NCBI GenBank assembly: GCA_910589105.1
Contig: CAJUST010000018.1
Location: forward strand, 1 to 55,653
Direction of reading: 5' to 3'
DNA length: 55,653 nucleotides
From: an uncultured Lachnospiraceae bacterium
GTDB taxonomy: Bacteria; Bacillota; Clostridia; Lachnospirales; Lachnospiraceae
The notes under the pieces were generated by a model. It was not told where the DNA came from, made no database searches, and saw nothing but the letters and a program-made list of their open reading frames with translations. Positions 23,464-31,623 of this stretch are shown one piece after another (the first letter of the stretch is position 1; every line of letters begins with the position of its first letter). A program made the translations under genes and the position numbers.

Positions 23464-25593
23464 CTAATAGTTTATCACTAGCGCTTCTCTCGTTACGCCT
23501 GTCCGTTTCGTATGATAGTTGGAATTTAGATAGTCATACTCCAAATCGATCACTTTTAAATTTTTCTTCTTCTGAATCCATTTCGCCAATAGTTCATTTT
23601 TTTTGCCTTTGCTTTCTAACACATTGGATAGGGCAAAACGGATCCCCCGCCTGTCTAATTGATCCAGATAGTTTAATAAGTCTTTTTCATCTTCTTTCGT
23701 CCAGCCGCCCTGCTCATTATAGGTTGCGCAGGTAATCAGGTACGGCGGGTCTGCATAGACGAAACTCTTTTCCGTCAATGCATCAAGCGAAACTTTCCGG
23801 AAATCTTGATTGGTAAATTGATAATCGCCGCTTTTTATCCGGTCTAAAAACGCGGATAATTTCCCCTGCATTCTGACATTGAAATCTCTTTTGCCCACCG
23901 GAAGGTTAAACTCCCCTTTTTTATTAAACCGCATTTGGTTGTTAAAAGAATAGACGATTAACAGGTACAGCATCAAGTAATATTCGTTGTCCTTTTCCCG
24001 CTTTCTGTTGAAATCGCCCCTCAGCGCCAAATAGCCCTCTTTATTATACCCGCCTACGCCTCCCGAACTTTCACAGCCATAATAGGCATACCCGTTTTCA
24101 CTGACAAGCGAAAGGCGGTAACGGCTGACCGCTTCATAGATCCAAGCAAACACGGATTCTTTTGACATAGACGAAAAGACATTTAACAGGCCGATCAAAC
24201 GTTCATTTGCGTCATTAAACCATACTTTGCTGCAGGCAAGGTTTATGCCGACATTGCATCCGCCGCAGAATAAATCCACTGCCAAATCCACGTCCGATGG
24301 GAAATGGGGCAGTATCTGCGGCAGTAATTTGAATTTTCCGCCTGTATAATTCAGGGCGGAAGGAATATGTTCTTTTTTGGAATCCGGGCAGACGCACAAA
24401 AATAAACGCTCCTGATTTTCTTTAATGTCTGACTTCCCTGCCGAAAACGCCTTATAATTTTCCGCAAACACCTTCACAGCCCCCTTTTTTTGCAAAATAC
24501 GCCAAATCGCTTCATCAGAAATCTTTGCGTTCGAACGGTCGTTTCCTTTTTCCGCCATATTGTTATAAGACAGCAGAATATATCTGGCTTGAATGGAATC
24601 AATTAACGCTTCAAACGCTTCCGCCGCTTTTTGGGTGCAATAGTCGCTTTTTAATTTTGTCCTGTCCATTTTTTTGGCAACGCCAAATACGTCCGGCTTC
24701 TCCCATCTCGCTACATTTTCCAAGACATGGTAAGCGTCGCAATACTGTCTGGAATTGTAAGGCGGGTCAATATACACCAAATCTGCGGAAATCTTTCGGG
24801 CAAGCAGATTCGAATCCTGATTGTAGCAGACATTGTTCCGGTTTAAGCGCCGATCCGGCTTTGGCAGGAACAATTCAAGATGTTTTTCAAATGACGCCCC
24901 CTGCCTGTACGCATCGTAATGCCCGCAGGTGTTTGCAATTTTGTCCATTGCATACAAAAGCGACGTGATTAACAGCGCCCGCTCTCTTTCATTCAGTTTC
25001 TTTTCATGGAATTTGTCCTCTATGTCCTGACGGATAAACCCTATTTTCCGACAGTCTTCTAAGGAAAAGTATGTATTTGCAAAATGTTCGCTCATATAAT
25101 TGTCTTCGGCAATATGGGCTTTATTGTAATCTGCGATGAATCTGGAAAGTTTTTTTTCAGAATATGCTTCGCTGTGAAACCACGCAAGATGGCAAATATA
25201 GTTGCTGTACATAATATCGTTTGTAATTAGTTTTTTATCTGTAAATGCAGATGCCACCGCCCCTGTCCCGGCAAAAAGATCCGCCACGGTCTGGACGTTT
25301 TCGCATTCTTCCAAAACAACCTTTTGAATAAAAGGCAAAAGTTTGTATTTGCTTCCAAGGTAGCGCCTGTTGTGAATTTTTATGGTGGAAAGCGGCGGTT
25401 TTTCCTTCTTAGGCTTCTTCTTAATCCTGTTTTTTTTGATATAGTCTTTAAGCTGTTGGTAAATGGCTTCCGTCCAGATCGGTTTTCCATGTTCATTCAA
25501 TTCCGGCTGTATGACCCCGTTGTTTTTCAAATAATATAGGTATGACCTTGAAATGTCTAATTTTTTTGCCATCTGAGTTGCCGAATAATTCAT
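23464..25593 (-). CDS. Tandem N6-adenine methyltransferase, M.FokI-like, with N-terminal HTH
   Basis: 709-residue protein with two complete D12-class methyltransferase modules. The first has GSKYKLLPF, SAM-binding DLFAGTG (about 106-111) and DPPYNSRQY (276). The second has YTGGKFKLLPQI, DLFCGG (440) and DPPYLITCATYN (615). This arrangement is that of M.FokI, where each half methylates one strand of an asymmetric site, and suits protection against a type IIS enzyme. Residues 1-55 (YSATQMAKKLDISRSYLYYL) form a MerR-like helix-turn-helix that could bind its own promoter. GGAG lies before the ATG. The endonuclease gene follows 14 nt later, so protection is made first. Confidence 0.92.
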   Translation of the reverse strand: MNYSATQMAKKLDISRSYLYYLKNNGVIQPELNEHGKPIWTEAIYQQLKDYIKKNRIKKKPKKEKPPLSTIKIHNRRYLGSKYKLLPFIQKVVLEECENVQTVADLFAGTGAVASAFTDKKLITNDIMYSNYICHLAWFHSEAYSEKKLSRFIADYNKAHIAEDNYMSEHFANTYFSLEDCRKIGFIRQDIEDKFHEKKLNERERALLITSLLYAMDKIANTCGHYDAYRQGASFEKHLELFLPKPDRRLNRNNVCYNQDSNLLARKISADLVYIDPPYNSRQYCDAYHVLENVARWEKPDVFGVAKKMDRTKLKSDYCTQKAAEAFEALIDSIQARYILLSYNNMAEKGNDRSNAKISDEAIWRILQKKGAVKVFAENYKAFSAGKSDIKENQERLFLCVCPDSKKEHIPSALNYTGGKFKLLPQILPHFPSDVDLAVDLFCGGCNVGINLACSKVWFNDANERLIGLLNVFSSMSKESVFAWIYEAVSRYRLSLVSENGYAYYGCESSGGVGGYNKEGYLALRGDFNRKREKDNEYYLMLYLLIVYSFNNQMRFNKKGEFNLPVGKRDFNVRMQGKLSAFLDRIKSGDYQFTNQDFRKVSLDALTEKSFVYADPPYLITCATYNEQGGWTKEDEKDLLNYLDQLDRRGIRFALSNVLESKGKKNELLAKWIQKKKNLKVIDLEYDYLNSNYHTKRTGVTREALVINY

Positions 25594-25603
25594 TTTCCCA
25601 TCT

Positions 25604-25623
25604 CCACTTTATGCAACTTTATT
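25604..25623. repeat. Direct repeat in leader of methyltransferase gene
   Basis: Two adjacent 10-bp units, CCACTTTATG and CAACTTTATT, matching at 8 of 10 positions. They lie just upstream of the ribosome-binding site and downstream of the -10. A possible operator for the helix-turn-helix part of the methyltransferase. Confidence 0.4.
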
Positions 25624-25650
25624 TTCATTTATTGGACACTTTTTCTTCTT

Positions 25651-25678
25651 ATTATAACAGTTTTATTTGTTTTTTCAA
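25651..25678 (-). promoter_or_regulatory. Strong sigma-A promoter of R-M operon
   Basis: Minus strand: TTGAAA, 16 nt, perfect TATAAT, about 58 nt before the methyltransferase start. It begins immediately after a terminator that closes the upstream transcript. Confidence 0.75.
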
Positions 25679-25697
25679 TTTAATTTTTGTATTTAGG

Positions 25698-25746
25698 CAA
25701 AAAAACAGATGCGAACTAAGACATATTCCAGTTTTTAATCCGCATC
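25698..25746 (-). terminator. Terminator after CPBP protease and small ORFs
   Basis: Minus strand: GATGCGGATTAA (25735-25746) pairs with TTAGTTCGCATC (25708-25719), 12 bp with two G-U pairs and a 15-nt loop, followed by TGTTTTTTT. The plus side is followed by ATTTTTT, so it may work both ways. Confidence 0.8.
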
Positions 25747-25785
25747 CATTTTTTGCTTCTCATCAGCTATTATTTGCTTCGGATG

Positions 25786-25881
25786 TCAAAAAGCCACTTC
25801 TATAAGCCATTCCTCAAAAATCGCAGAGCCTCTTTTGTTCATGGGCAATGCCCGCTCTGTATTTGTCTCGTCCGGCGGCAT
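25786..25881 (-). CDS. Possible 31-residue ORF of unknown function
   Basis: Short ORF starting MPPDETNTER and ending EEWLIEVAF, between the CPBP protease unit and its terminator. A weak GGTGG lies 6 nt before the ATG. The frame stays open upstream for about 28 further codons without an ATG (the part just before reads ARIRPVVVVLVET), so this could equally be the 3' remnant of a longer gene. No family is recognised. The region is more GC-rich than the flanking AT-rich leader. Confidence 0.3.
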   Translation of the reverse strand: MPPDETNTERALPMNKRGSAIFEEWLIEVAF

Positions 25882-25963
25882 AGTTTCCACCAACACGACA
25901 ACGACAGGGCGTATTCGCGCCGCCGTCCGACACAAGCGTGATATAATAATAATGTTCCTGATT

Positions 25964-26035
25964 TTAGTACAGCTTATTTAAAACGGCGCTGACCGCCGAG
26001 TGGATTTCCCGCGTCAATTCCTCTTGTATTTTCAT
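25964..26035 (-). CDS. Putative 23-residue micro-peptide downstream of CPBP protease
   Basis: ORF of 23 codons, beginning MKIQEELTRE and ending SAVLNKLY. Its ATG overlaps the TGA of the CPBP protease gene (ATGA), and GAGGAG lies 8 nt upstream, inside that gene. The peptide would be an amphipathic helix with no signal peptide. The overlap and good ribosome-binding site argue it is translated. Function unknown; a substrate, pheromone or accessory peptide of the membrane protease is a guess. Confidence 0.5.
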   Translation of the reverse strand: MKIQEELTREIHSAVSAVLNKLY

Positions 26036-26799
26036 AGAAACGTCTCCTCTTTCGCCATTTTCCATATCATAAAAATCCCCATGCCGGCAACTCCAAACAA
26101 TCCCGCCATCGCCAATGCCAAAATTGCAGGCCCCGCATCCGCAAACGCAAATAAGCCTAATTCTGCCCGAAGCGTGGAAGTGAGATTCGCCGCCATATGC
26201 GCGGCAATGGCTCCGGCAATCGATCCAGTCACATTCGTGACATACGCAAGCAAGACCCCAAACACTGCCGCATAGACAAACTGCGCCAGATTCATATGTA
26301 AAAGCCCAAACACTGCGGCAGAAACAAACACCGCGGCCCGTTCCCCAAATGCCGCCACACATCTTTGCAAGACAATTCCACGGTAAAGAAGCTCCTCTAC
26401 AATAGGAATCACAATACATAACGCAAGGATCTCAAGCATCAGGCGGCCAGTATAAAACGTCTCCTCCACTTGAACGTAAGACGGGGAATATTCCACAAGA
26501 CGGAAAAGCCCAAGCAGATCATTAAATGCAAGGGCAAAACAGCCGCCTGTGGCAAACATCACCGCTAAAACGAAAAAGATTCTGGTTTGCTTTGCCCCGC
26601 CCTCTTTTTTTTCTTTCCGGTAAAAAACTGCCAGCATTGGAAGCGCCACAAGGGACGTGGCAAGCTGGCGGGACAGTTTCGTATCCACGGATTCCGGCAA
26701 AATATAATCTAACAGGCTTAAAGCAACTGCCGTCATAACAAAATACAAAAAAACCGGATAAATAATCGCAAAAACTTGCGCCGCTTTCTTCTCTTTCAA
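26032..26799 (-). CDS. CPBP-family intramembrane metalloprotease
   Basis: 255-residue membrane protein of the CAAX protease and bacteriocin-processing (Abi/Rce1) group, with about 7-8 hydrophobic segments. Motif 1 EELLYRG (EExxxR), motif 2 FGLLHMNL and motif 3 AAHMAANL supply the zinc ligands and are intact. The start is placed at a TTG (26799) that has GGAGG 9 nt upstream and overlaps the TGA of the preceding gene (TTGA). The ATG 11 codons earlier lies inside that gene without a good site. Such proteases process peptides, act in bacteriocin immunity or help quorum-peptide maturation; the substrate here is unknown. Confidence 0.85.
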   Translation of the reverse strand: MKEKKAAQVFAIIYPVFLYFVMTAVALSLLDYILPESVDTKLSRQLATSLVALPMLAVFYRKEKKEGGAKQTRIFFVLAVMFATGGCFALAFNDLLGLFRLVEYSPSYVQVEETFYTGRLMLEILALCIVIPIVEELLYRGIVLQRCVAAFGERAAVFVSAAVFGLLHMNLAQFVYAAVFGVLLAYVTNVTGSIAGAIAAHMAANLTSTLRAELGLFAFADAGPAILALAMAGLFGVAGMGIFMIWKMAKEETFL

Positions 26800-28094
26800 G
26801 AAAATTCCCCCTCCGTTCCCATCGTCTCCCACATTCTTGCCCGCATATAACCGTCTGCATATAGACTGCGCAGTTGGTCTGCATACCGTTTTTTCGGATT
26901 TGAAAGCTTACTTTCTTCAAAAGCAAGGACTTCTAACGCCGCATAGTCATGCGGAACATAGCTGTCCGGCTGTTTTTCATAGTCTTTATAAAACGCTTTC
27001 ATATCTGCAATCAGGCTTTGGGCATACGCCTTTTTCGACGGGTAATCTTCCCAAAACGTCTGGCTTGCCGCAGTCTTATGCAGTTTGATCCGCTCCTTAT
27101 CCGGCTGTGGCGCTTCCTTTGTTTGCCCGCCCCAAAGCAGTTTGGCGCTCCGGTAAGCAATCAGCAGATGGATAAAAATTAAGTCCCGTTTCGCCACTCC
27201 GGCGCAACACATGGGATTTAAGTCGAGCATACGCAGTTCTATATGGCTGACCCCGTTCTTTTTAAGATTTGCTAACGTATTTTCTCCTGCCGGTTTTAAA
27301 CGAATGGGATAATACAATTCCTGAATGGACTCTATTTCGTTTCTCCTGACATATGCATCCATGCTCTCCAGATAAGAGGGAAAATCCACATAGGAAAGTT
27401 CCGGAGTAAAGTGGTTCCAATAGCCATACTGGCTGTTCCGCAGTGACGCATATGCATCCCGTTCGTCCTCCCTTACGTTTAGCCCGTCCCAAAACTGCCT
27501 CTCCGCCACAGGGCTTGCGGCAGTCAGGGCGACTAACAGCCAACTGTCAGACATTAACACGTCACAGAGTTTTAAATACCATTCGCTTTTCAAACGCTTT
27601 TTCGGAAGATCTGGCGCTTTTTTATGCAGCAGCGTAAAAAATTCCTCCGGCATGGAAAAATTCAAATGCACGCCGGAAAATAGCATTTTGACTTTGCCGT
27701 ATTTCTCCGCCAAATACTGGCGGTACGTCGTTTTTTGCTTTTTCGCGCCGGAAAATTCCGCAATGCGGATACTGTCCTCTCCATGGTACAAAGGCGGGTT
27801 AGAATACGTCCAGACATATTCTTTTCCTTCTGGCCGTGTGTAAACCGCCCGTTCCACGATCTCTTGGAGGGCGCAAATTTCGATACAGGCGTCTTGCAGT
27901 GACGTATACACGCCGCTGATAAATTCCACTTGGCTTTCGCCAAAATCCCTGCTGATTCCCTTGCGCCTTATCTTCGGGTGGGCGGTGGATGCAAGATAAC
28001 CGTCCGCGCCGACGCGCAGGGATTCTTTTTCAATTCCAAATTCTCCCCGTAACAAGTTACGGAATATCTTTTTGTCCACTTCCTGTACATTCAT
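26796..28094 (-). CDS. gshA: Glutamate-cysteine ligase
   Basis: 432-residue ATP-dependent ligase making gamma-glutamylcysteine, the first step to glutathione. EFGIEKESLRVGADGYLAST is the nucleotide/glutamate-binding start typical of the GshA/GshF family; GVHLNFSMPEEFF, NSQYGYWN and VSHIELRMLDLNPMCCAGV are further matches. It has the length of the GCL domain only. The ATP-grasp domain that makes glutathione in bifunctional GshF is absent and no gshB is in view, so the product may remain gamma-glutamylcysteine. The 5' end overlaps folC by 38 nt; AGGTG lies upstream. Confidence 0.88.
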   Translation of the reverse strand: MNVQEVDKKIFRNLLRGEFGIEKESLRVGADGYLASTAHPKIRRKGISRDFGESQVEFISGVYTSLQDACIEICALQEIVERAVYTRPEGKEYVWTYSNPPLYHGEDSIRIAEFSGAKKQKTTYRQYLAEKYGKVKMLFSGVHLNFSMPEEFFTLLHKKAPDLPKKRLKSEWYLKLCDVLMSDSWLLVALTAASPVAERQFWDGLNVREDERDAYASLRNSQYGYWNHFTPELSYVDFPSYLESMDAYVRRNEIESIQELYYPIRLKPAGENTLANLKKNGVSHIELRMLDLNPMCCAGVAKRDLIFIHLLIAYRSAKLLWGGQTKEAPQPDKERIKLHKTAASQTFWEDYPSKKAYAQSLIADMKAFYKDYEKQPDSYVPHDYAALEVLAFEESKLSNPKKRYADQLRSLYADGYMRARMWETMGTEGEFS

Positions 28095-29376
28095 AAAACG
28101 CCTGTTTCACCTCTCTTAGACTATACAGCGAGCCAAACGCCGCTGCCATATGGCGCTCTTTGCCCGCGATTTCGTTTACGGCGGCGGCAACTGCCGTCTT
28201 GATACAGCGAAAGGCTTTTGCCTTGCCGCCTTTTTGGCAAACTGCGTCTGCAAGCGTTTGCGCAGGCAGCGCCCGCGGCTGATCCGGCGTAATGGCATAA
28301 ATCACGTCAAAGAACGGAAGCAGGATTTCTAGCATTTCCCCATAGTCTTTGTCTGCCATTACGCCCATAATGCCAATTTTTTGAAACGCCCCAAACTCTC
28401 TTTTTAAGCTGGCCGCAAGCATTTTAGCCGCCGCCGGATTATGCGCGCCGTCTATGTAAAAACAGGGGTTTTGGCTTAGGCATTCAAACCTGCCTTCCCA
28501 TTTTGCCGTCTCTATTCCTTTCCGGATCTGCGTATCAGAACAGGCAAAGCCCCTTTCCCTTAACAAAAAAAGCGTTTGAATGGCAAGTGTGGAATTTTCC
28601 ACTTGGTAACTGCCTTTCATGAAAAGACACAGCTTCCCGAGTTTGGGATAAGTATAACAAAGCTTATCTCCCTCGATGTAACTTTCACTTATCACCGGCG
28701 CCTCAATATAAGGCGCATTTAAAAGATCCGCCCTTTGCTTTAACACAATGCGCGCCTCTTTTGGCTGGCAGACGGTTACGACAGGACAGTTTTTCTTTAT
28801 TATGCCCGCTTTAATGTCTGCAATTTCCGTCAAAGAAGTTCCCAGATATTCCATATGATCCAGTTGAATGGGGACGAACACACTGCACAAAGGCGTTTCA
28901 ATCAGGTTTGTCGCATCAGTGGCGCCTCCCATGCCAGTCTCTAATAACACAATATCACAGTTTCTTTTAAAAAACCAGAGAAACGCAACTGCGGTCTCCA
29001 CCTCAAATAAAGTTGGATGGCGCTTGCCGCCCGCCGTCATTCTTTGGCAGGCCGCGGCTGCTTCTGCCATACAGGATGCATATTCTTCTCTCGAAATACG
29101 CGCGCCGCGTATCCGGTACGCATCACGCGCGCCAAAGACTGACGGAGAATTAAACTGCCCAACGCAGTGTCCCGCTTCGCTTAACGCGGATGCGAGAAAA
29201 CAGCAGACGGAGCCTTTTCCATTTGTTCCGGCAATATGGACAATGTTTAATTCTTTCCAAATATCCCCTAATTCCTGCATAAGGGACTTTATGCCGTCAA
29301 GCCCCATTTGGCTCCCATACGCTTTTAATGATTCACGGAACACGTATGCCTGTGTATAATCCATTACGCTATCCAT
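28057..29376 (-). CDS. folC: Folylpolyglutamate synthase / dihydrofolate synthase
   Basis: Adds glutamate to folates, and may also make dihydrofolate. The 439-residue Mur-ligase-fold protein has VHIAGTNGKGSVCCFLASAL (P-loop), FNSPSVFGARDAYRIRG and LLETGMGGATDATN, then the C-terminal domain with FYIDGAHNPAAAKML. The ATG at 29376 has AAAGGGG about 7 nt upstream and overlaps the parC stop by 8 nt; the frame is open 10 codons further up but without a better site. The 3' end overlaps gshA. Confidence 0.92.
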   Translation of the reverse strand: MDSVMDYTQAYVFRESLKAYGSQMGLDGIKSLMQELGDIWKELNIVHIAGTNGKGSVCCFLASALSEAGHCVGQFNSPSVFGARDAYRIRGARISREEYASCMAEAAAACQRMTAGGKRHPTLFEVETAVAFLWFFKRNCDIVLLETGMGGATDATNLIETPLCSVFVPIQLDHMEYLGTSLTEIADIKAGIIKKNCPVVTVCQPKEARIVLKQRADLLNAPYIEAPVISESYIEGDKLCYTYPKLGKLCLFMKGSYQVENSTLAIQTLFLLRERGFACSDTQIRKGIETAKWEGRFECLSQNPCFYIDGAHNPAAAKMLAASLKREFGAFQKIGIMGVMADKDYGEMLEILLPFFDVIYAITPDQPRALPAQTLADAVCQKGGKAKAFRCIKTAVAAAVNEIAGKERHMAAAFGSLYSLREVKQAFYECTGSGQKDIP

Positions 29377-31609
29377 GCCTGACCCCTTTCGTATCACGGG
29401 TTCCAACCCTTAAGCGGGAAAGCTCCAAATCTTTTCCGTTGCGCGGGACGGTAAGGCTCTCTCCTTCCCGCATAAAATACGCTTCTTCCAGTTCATCGCC
29501 TGCGCCAAGCCGGATGCCGCGCGCGCCGATTGCGTTTTTCTTCTTTTCCGGTATGGAAGCGGCGGCAATCTTAAGGAACATTCCCTTTTTCGACTGCATA
29601 ACGACATACATATCTTCTTCATAGAAATTAATGCGGATCACTTCGTCCCCATCACTTAATTTCGTCGCGGCGACTGTCCGTTTGGATACCTGAAATTCTG
29701 CGCCGTCCACTACTTTTATCATGCCCGTTTTTACGGCAAAAATAAGTTTTTTGCCACACATTTGCGAAACAGGGGCGGCAAACAAAAGCGTTTCTTCATT
29801 GCTGTTATAGTTGCTTACGTTGTCCACCGGCTGCCCTTTATCCCGGAATTTGCCATAGGGAAGATCGGATACTTTTACTAAGTGCATTTGCCCCTGATTG
29901 GTAAACAAAGCGATTTTATCTGTACTTTTGCATACGATCTGGTAGCGGTTTTCACTGTCCGCCGCTTCTTTGTTCCGTTCATACACTGCATAATCAACTG
30001 TTCTGGCATAGCCAAAGCGGTCCACTAAGCAAACGACGTCAATTTCTTCCGGTTCCGGCTCCTCAAGGACAATTTCCTTTCCGTTCTCGATTTTCGTTTT
30101 TCTGGGGACGGCATATTCTGTTTCAAAGGCATCTAATTCTTTGATAATGACGTTTGCCATTGTTTTTCTGCTGCCTAAAATCCCTTCGTATTTTTTTATG
30201 TTTTTAAGCGTGGCATCGTGTTCCTTTAACAATGCCTCTATTTCTAATCCGATCAATTTGTACAGCCGCATTTCCAAAATGGCGGCCGCCTGCCGTTCCG
30301 TAAAACAAAGTTTAGCGGCCTGCCGTCTGGATGCTTCGCTTTTAAATGCTATCCGGTCTGTCCTGCCTTCCGTCAGGCAGGCTTTGGCTTCCTTGATATT
30401 TTTACTGCCGCGCAGAATTTCGATAATTAAATCAATTACGTCACACGCTTTGATTAACCCTTCCTGAACTTCTTTTTTTTCCAGTTCTTTTGCCAGAAGC
30501 GTTTTGTATTTCCTTGTCGCAAGCTCATACTGGAAATTAACATGGTGGCGGATTAACGGCACTATGCCCATTGTCTCCGGTTTCCCATCGCATACGGCAA
30601 GCATATTGACCCCAAATGTGTCCTCTAACCTTGTTTTTTTATAAAGAAGCCCTAAGATCCGCTGGGCGTCCGCCCCTTTTTTCAGCTCAAGGACGATGCG
30701 GATTCCTTCTTTGGAGGACTGGTTTGAAATATCGGCAATGTCTGTGGCTTTTTTTGTTTCGACAAGATGGCACACGTCATTTAAGAATTTTCCAATGCCA
30801 AGGCCTATCATCGGGTAGGGAATTTCCGTAATGACAATCTGCTCTTTTCCGCCTTTTAGCTTTTCAATTTCCGCTTTGCCCCTGACTTTAATTTTGCCGC
30901 TTCCGGTGGAATAGATTTGCAAAAGATCATCTTGATTGACGACAATTCCGCCTGTTGGAAAGTCCGGGCCTTTGATATGCTCCATCATCTGTTCCGTATT
31001 AATGTCCGGATTTTTCATATAAGCTTTCACGCCTTCTATGACCTCGCCAAAGTTATGGGGCGGAATGCTTGTCGCCATTCCGACGGCTATGCCTTCCGCG
31101 CCGTTAATCAGGATATTCGGCACCTTCACGGGCAAAACAAGCGGCTCTTTTTCCGTTTCATCAAAATTCGGGCCAAAATCGACGACATTTTTATCCAAGT
31201 CAGATAAATACGCGTCCTGCGTAATTTTTTTTAGACGCGCCTCCGTGTAACGCATTGCGGCGGCGCCGTCGCCCTCAATGGAACCGAAATTTCCATGCCC
31301 GTCAATTAAGGGCATTCCTTTTTTAAATTCCTGCGCAAGCGCGACTAACGCTTCATAGATGGAGCTGTCGCCATGCGGATGGTATTTCCCCATCGTATCG
31401 CCGACAATGCGGGCGCATTTGCGGTATGGCCTGTCATAACGTATGCCAAGCTCATACATATCGTACAATGTCCGCCGCTGTACTGGCTTTAGCCCGTCCC
31501 TGACGTCTGGAAGCGCCCTTGCGATAATTACGCTCATTGCATAGTCGATATAGGATTTCTGCATAAGTTCCGAATATTCGGTGCGGATAATCTGTTCTGT
31601 TACGCTCAT
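29369..31609 (-). CDS. parC: DNA topoisomerase IV subunit A (GyrA/ParC family)
   Basis: 746-residue type IIA topoisomerase breakage-reunion subunit. SYIDYAMSVIIARALPDVRD and the AAAMRYTEARL segment with the catalytic Tyr are clear. The quinolone-resistance region reads HPHGDSSIYEALVALAQ, with Ser and an acidic residue at the sensitive positions. The C-terminal beta-pinwheel lacks the QRRGGKG GyrA box (a degenerate KGQPVDN is in its place), favouring ParC over GyrA. It follows the B subunit by 14 nt. The assignment to topoisomerase IV rather than a second gyrase is inference. Confidence 0.88.
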   Translation of the reverse strand: MSVTEQIIRTEYSELMQKSYIDYAMSVIIARALPDVRDGLKPVQRRTLYDMYELGIRYDRPYRKCARIVGDTMGKYHPHGDSSIYEALVALAQEFKKGMPLIDGHGNFGSIEGDGAAAMRYTEARLKKITQDAYLSDLDKNVVDFGPNFDETEKEPLVLPVKVPNILINGAEGIAVGMATSIPPHNFGEVIEGVKAYMKNPDINTEQMMEHIKGPDFPTGGIVVNQDDLLQIYSTGSGKIKVRGKAEIEKLKGGKEQIVITEIPYPMIGLGIGKFLNDVCHLVETKKATDIADISNQSSKEGIRIVLELKKGADAQRILGLLYKKTRLEDTFGVNMLAVCDGKPETMGIVPLIRHHVNFQYELATRKYKTLLAKELEKKEVQEGLIKACDVIDLIIEILRGSKNIKEAKACLTEGRTDRIAFKSEASRRQAAKLCFTERQAAAILEMRLYKLIGLEIEALLKEHDATLKNIKKYEGILGSRKTMANVIIKELDAFETEYAVPRKTKIENGKEIVLEEPEPEEIDVVCLVDRFGYARTVDYAVYERNKEAADSENRYQIVCKSTDKIALFTNQGQMHLVKVSDLPYGKFRDKGQPVDNVSNYNSNEETLLFAAPVSQMCGKKLIFAVKTGMIKVVDGAEFQVSKRTVAATKLSDGDEVIRINFYEEDMYVVMQSKKGMFLKIAAASIPEKKKNAIGARGIRLGAGDELEEAYFMREGESLTVPRNGKDLELSRLRVGTRDTKGVRHG

Positions 31610-31623
31610 GTGTCCTATCCTTT

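Noticed and set aside
24525..24968. Plus-strand 147-codon ORF inside the methyltransferase gene
   Set aside because: Antisense to well-conserved methyltransferase motifs; no family features.
28868..29359. Plus-strand 163-codon ORF opposite folC
   Set aside because: Shadow of folC; no start signal and no recognisable protein pattern.
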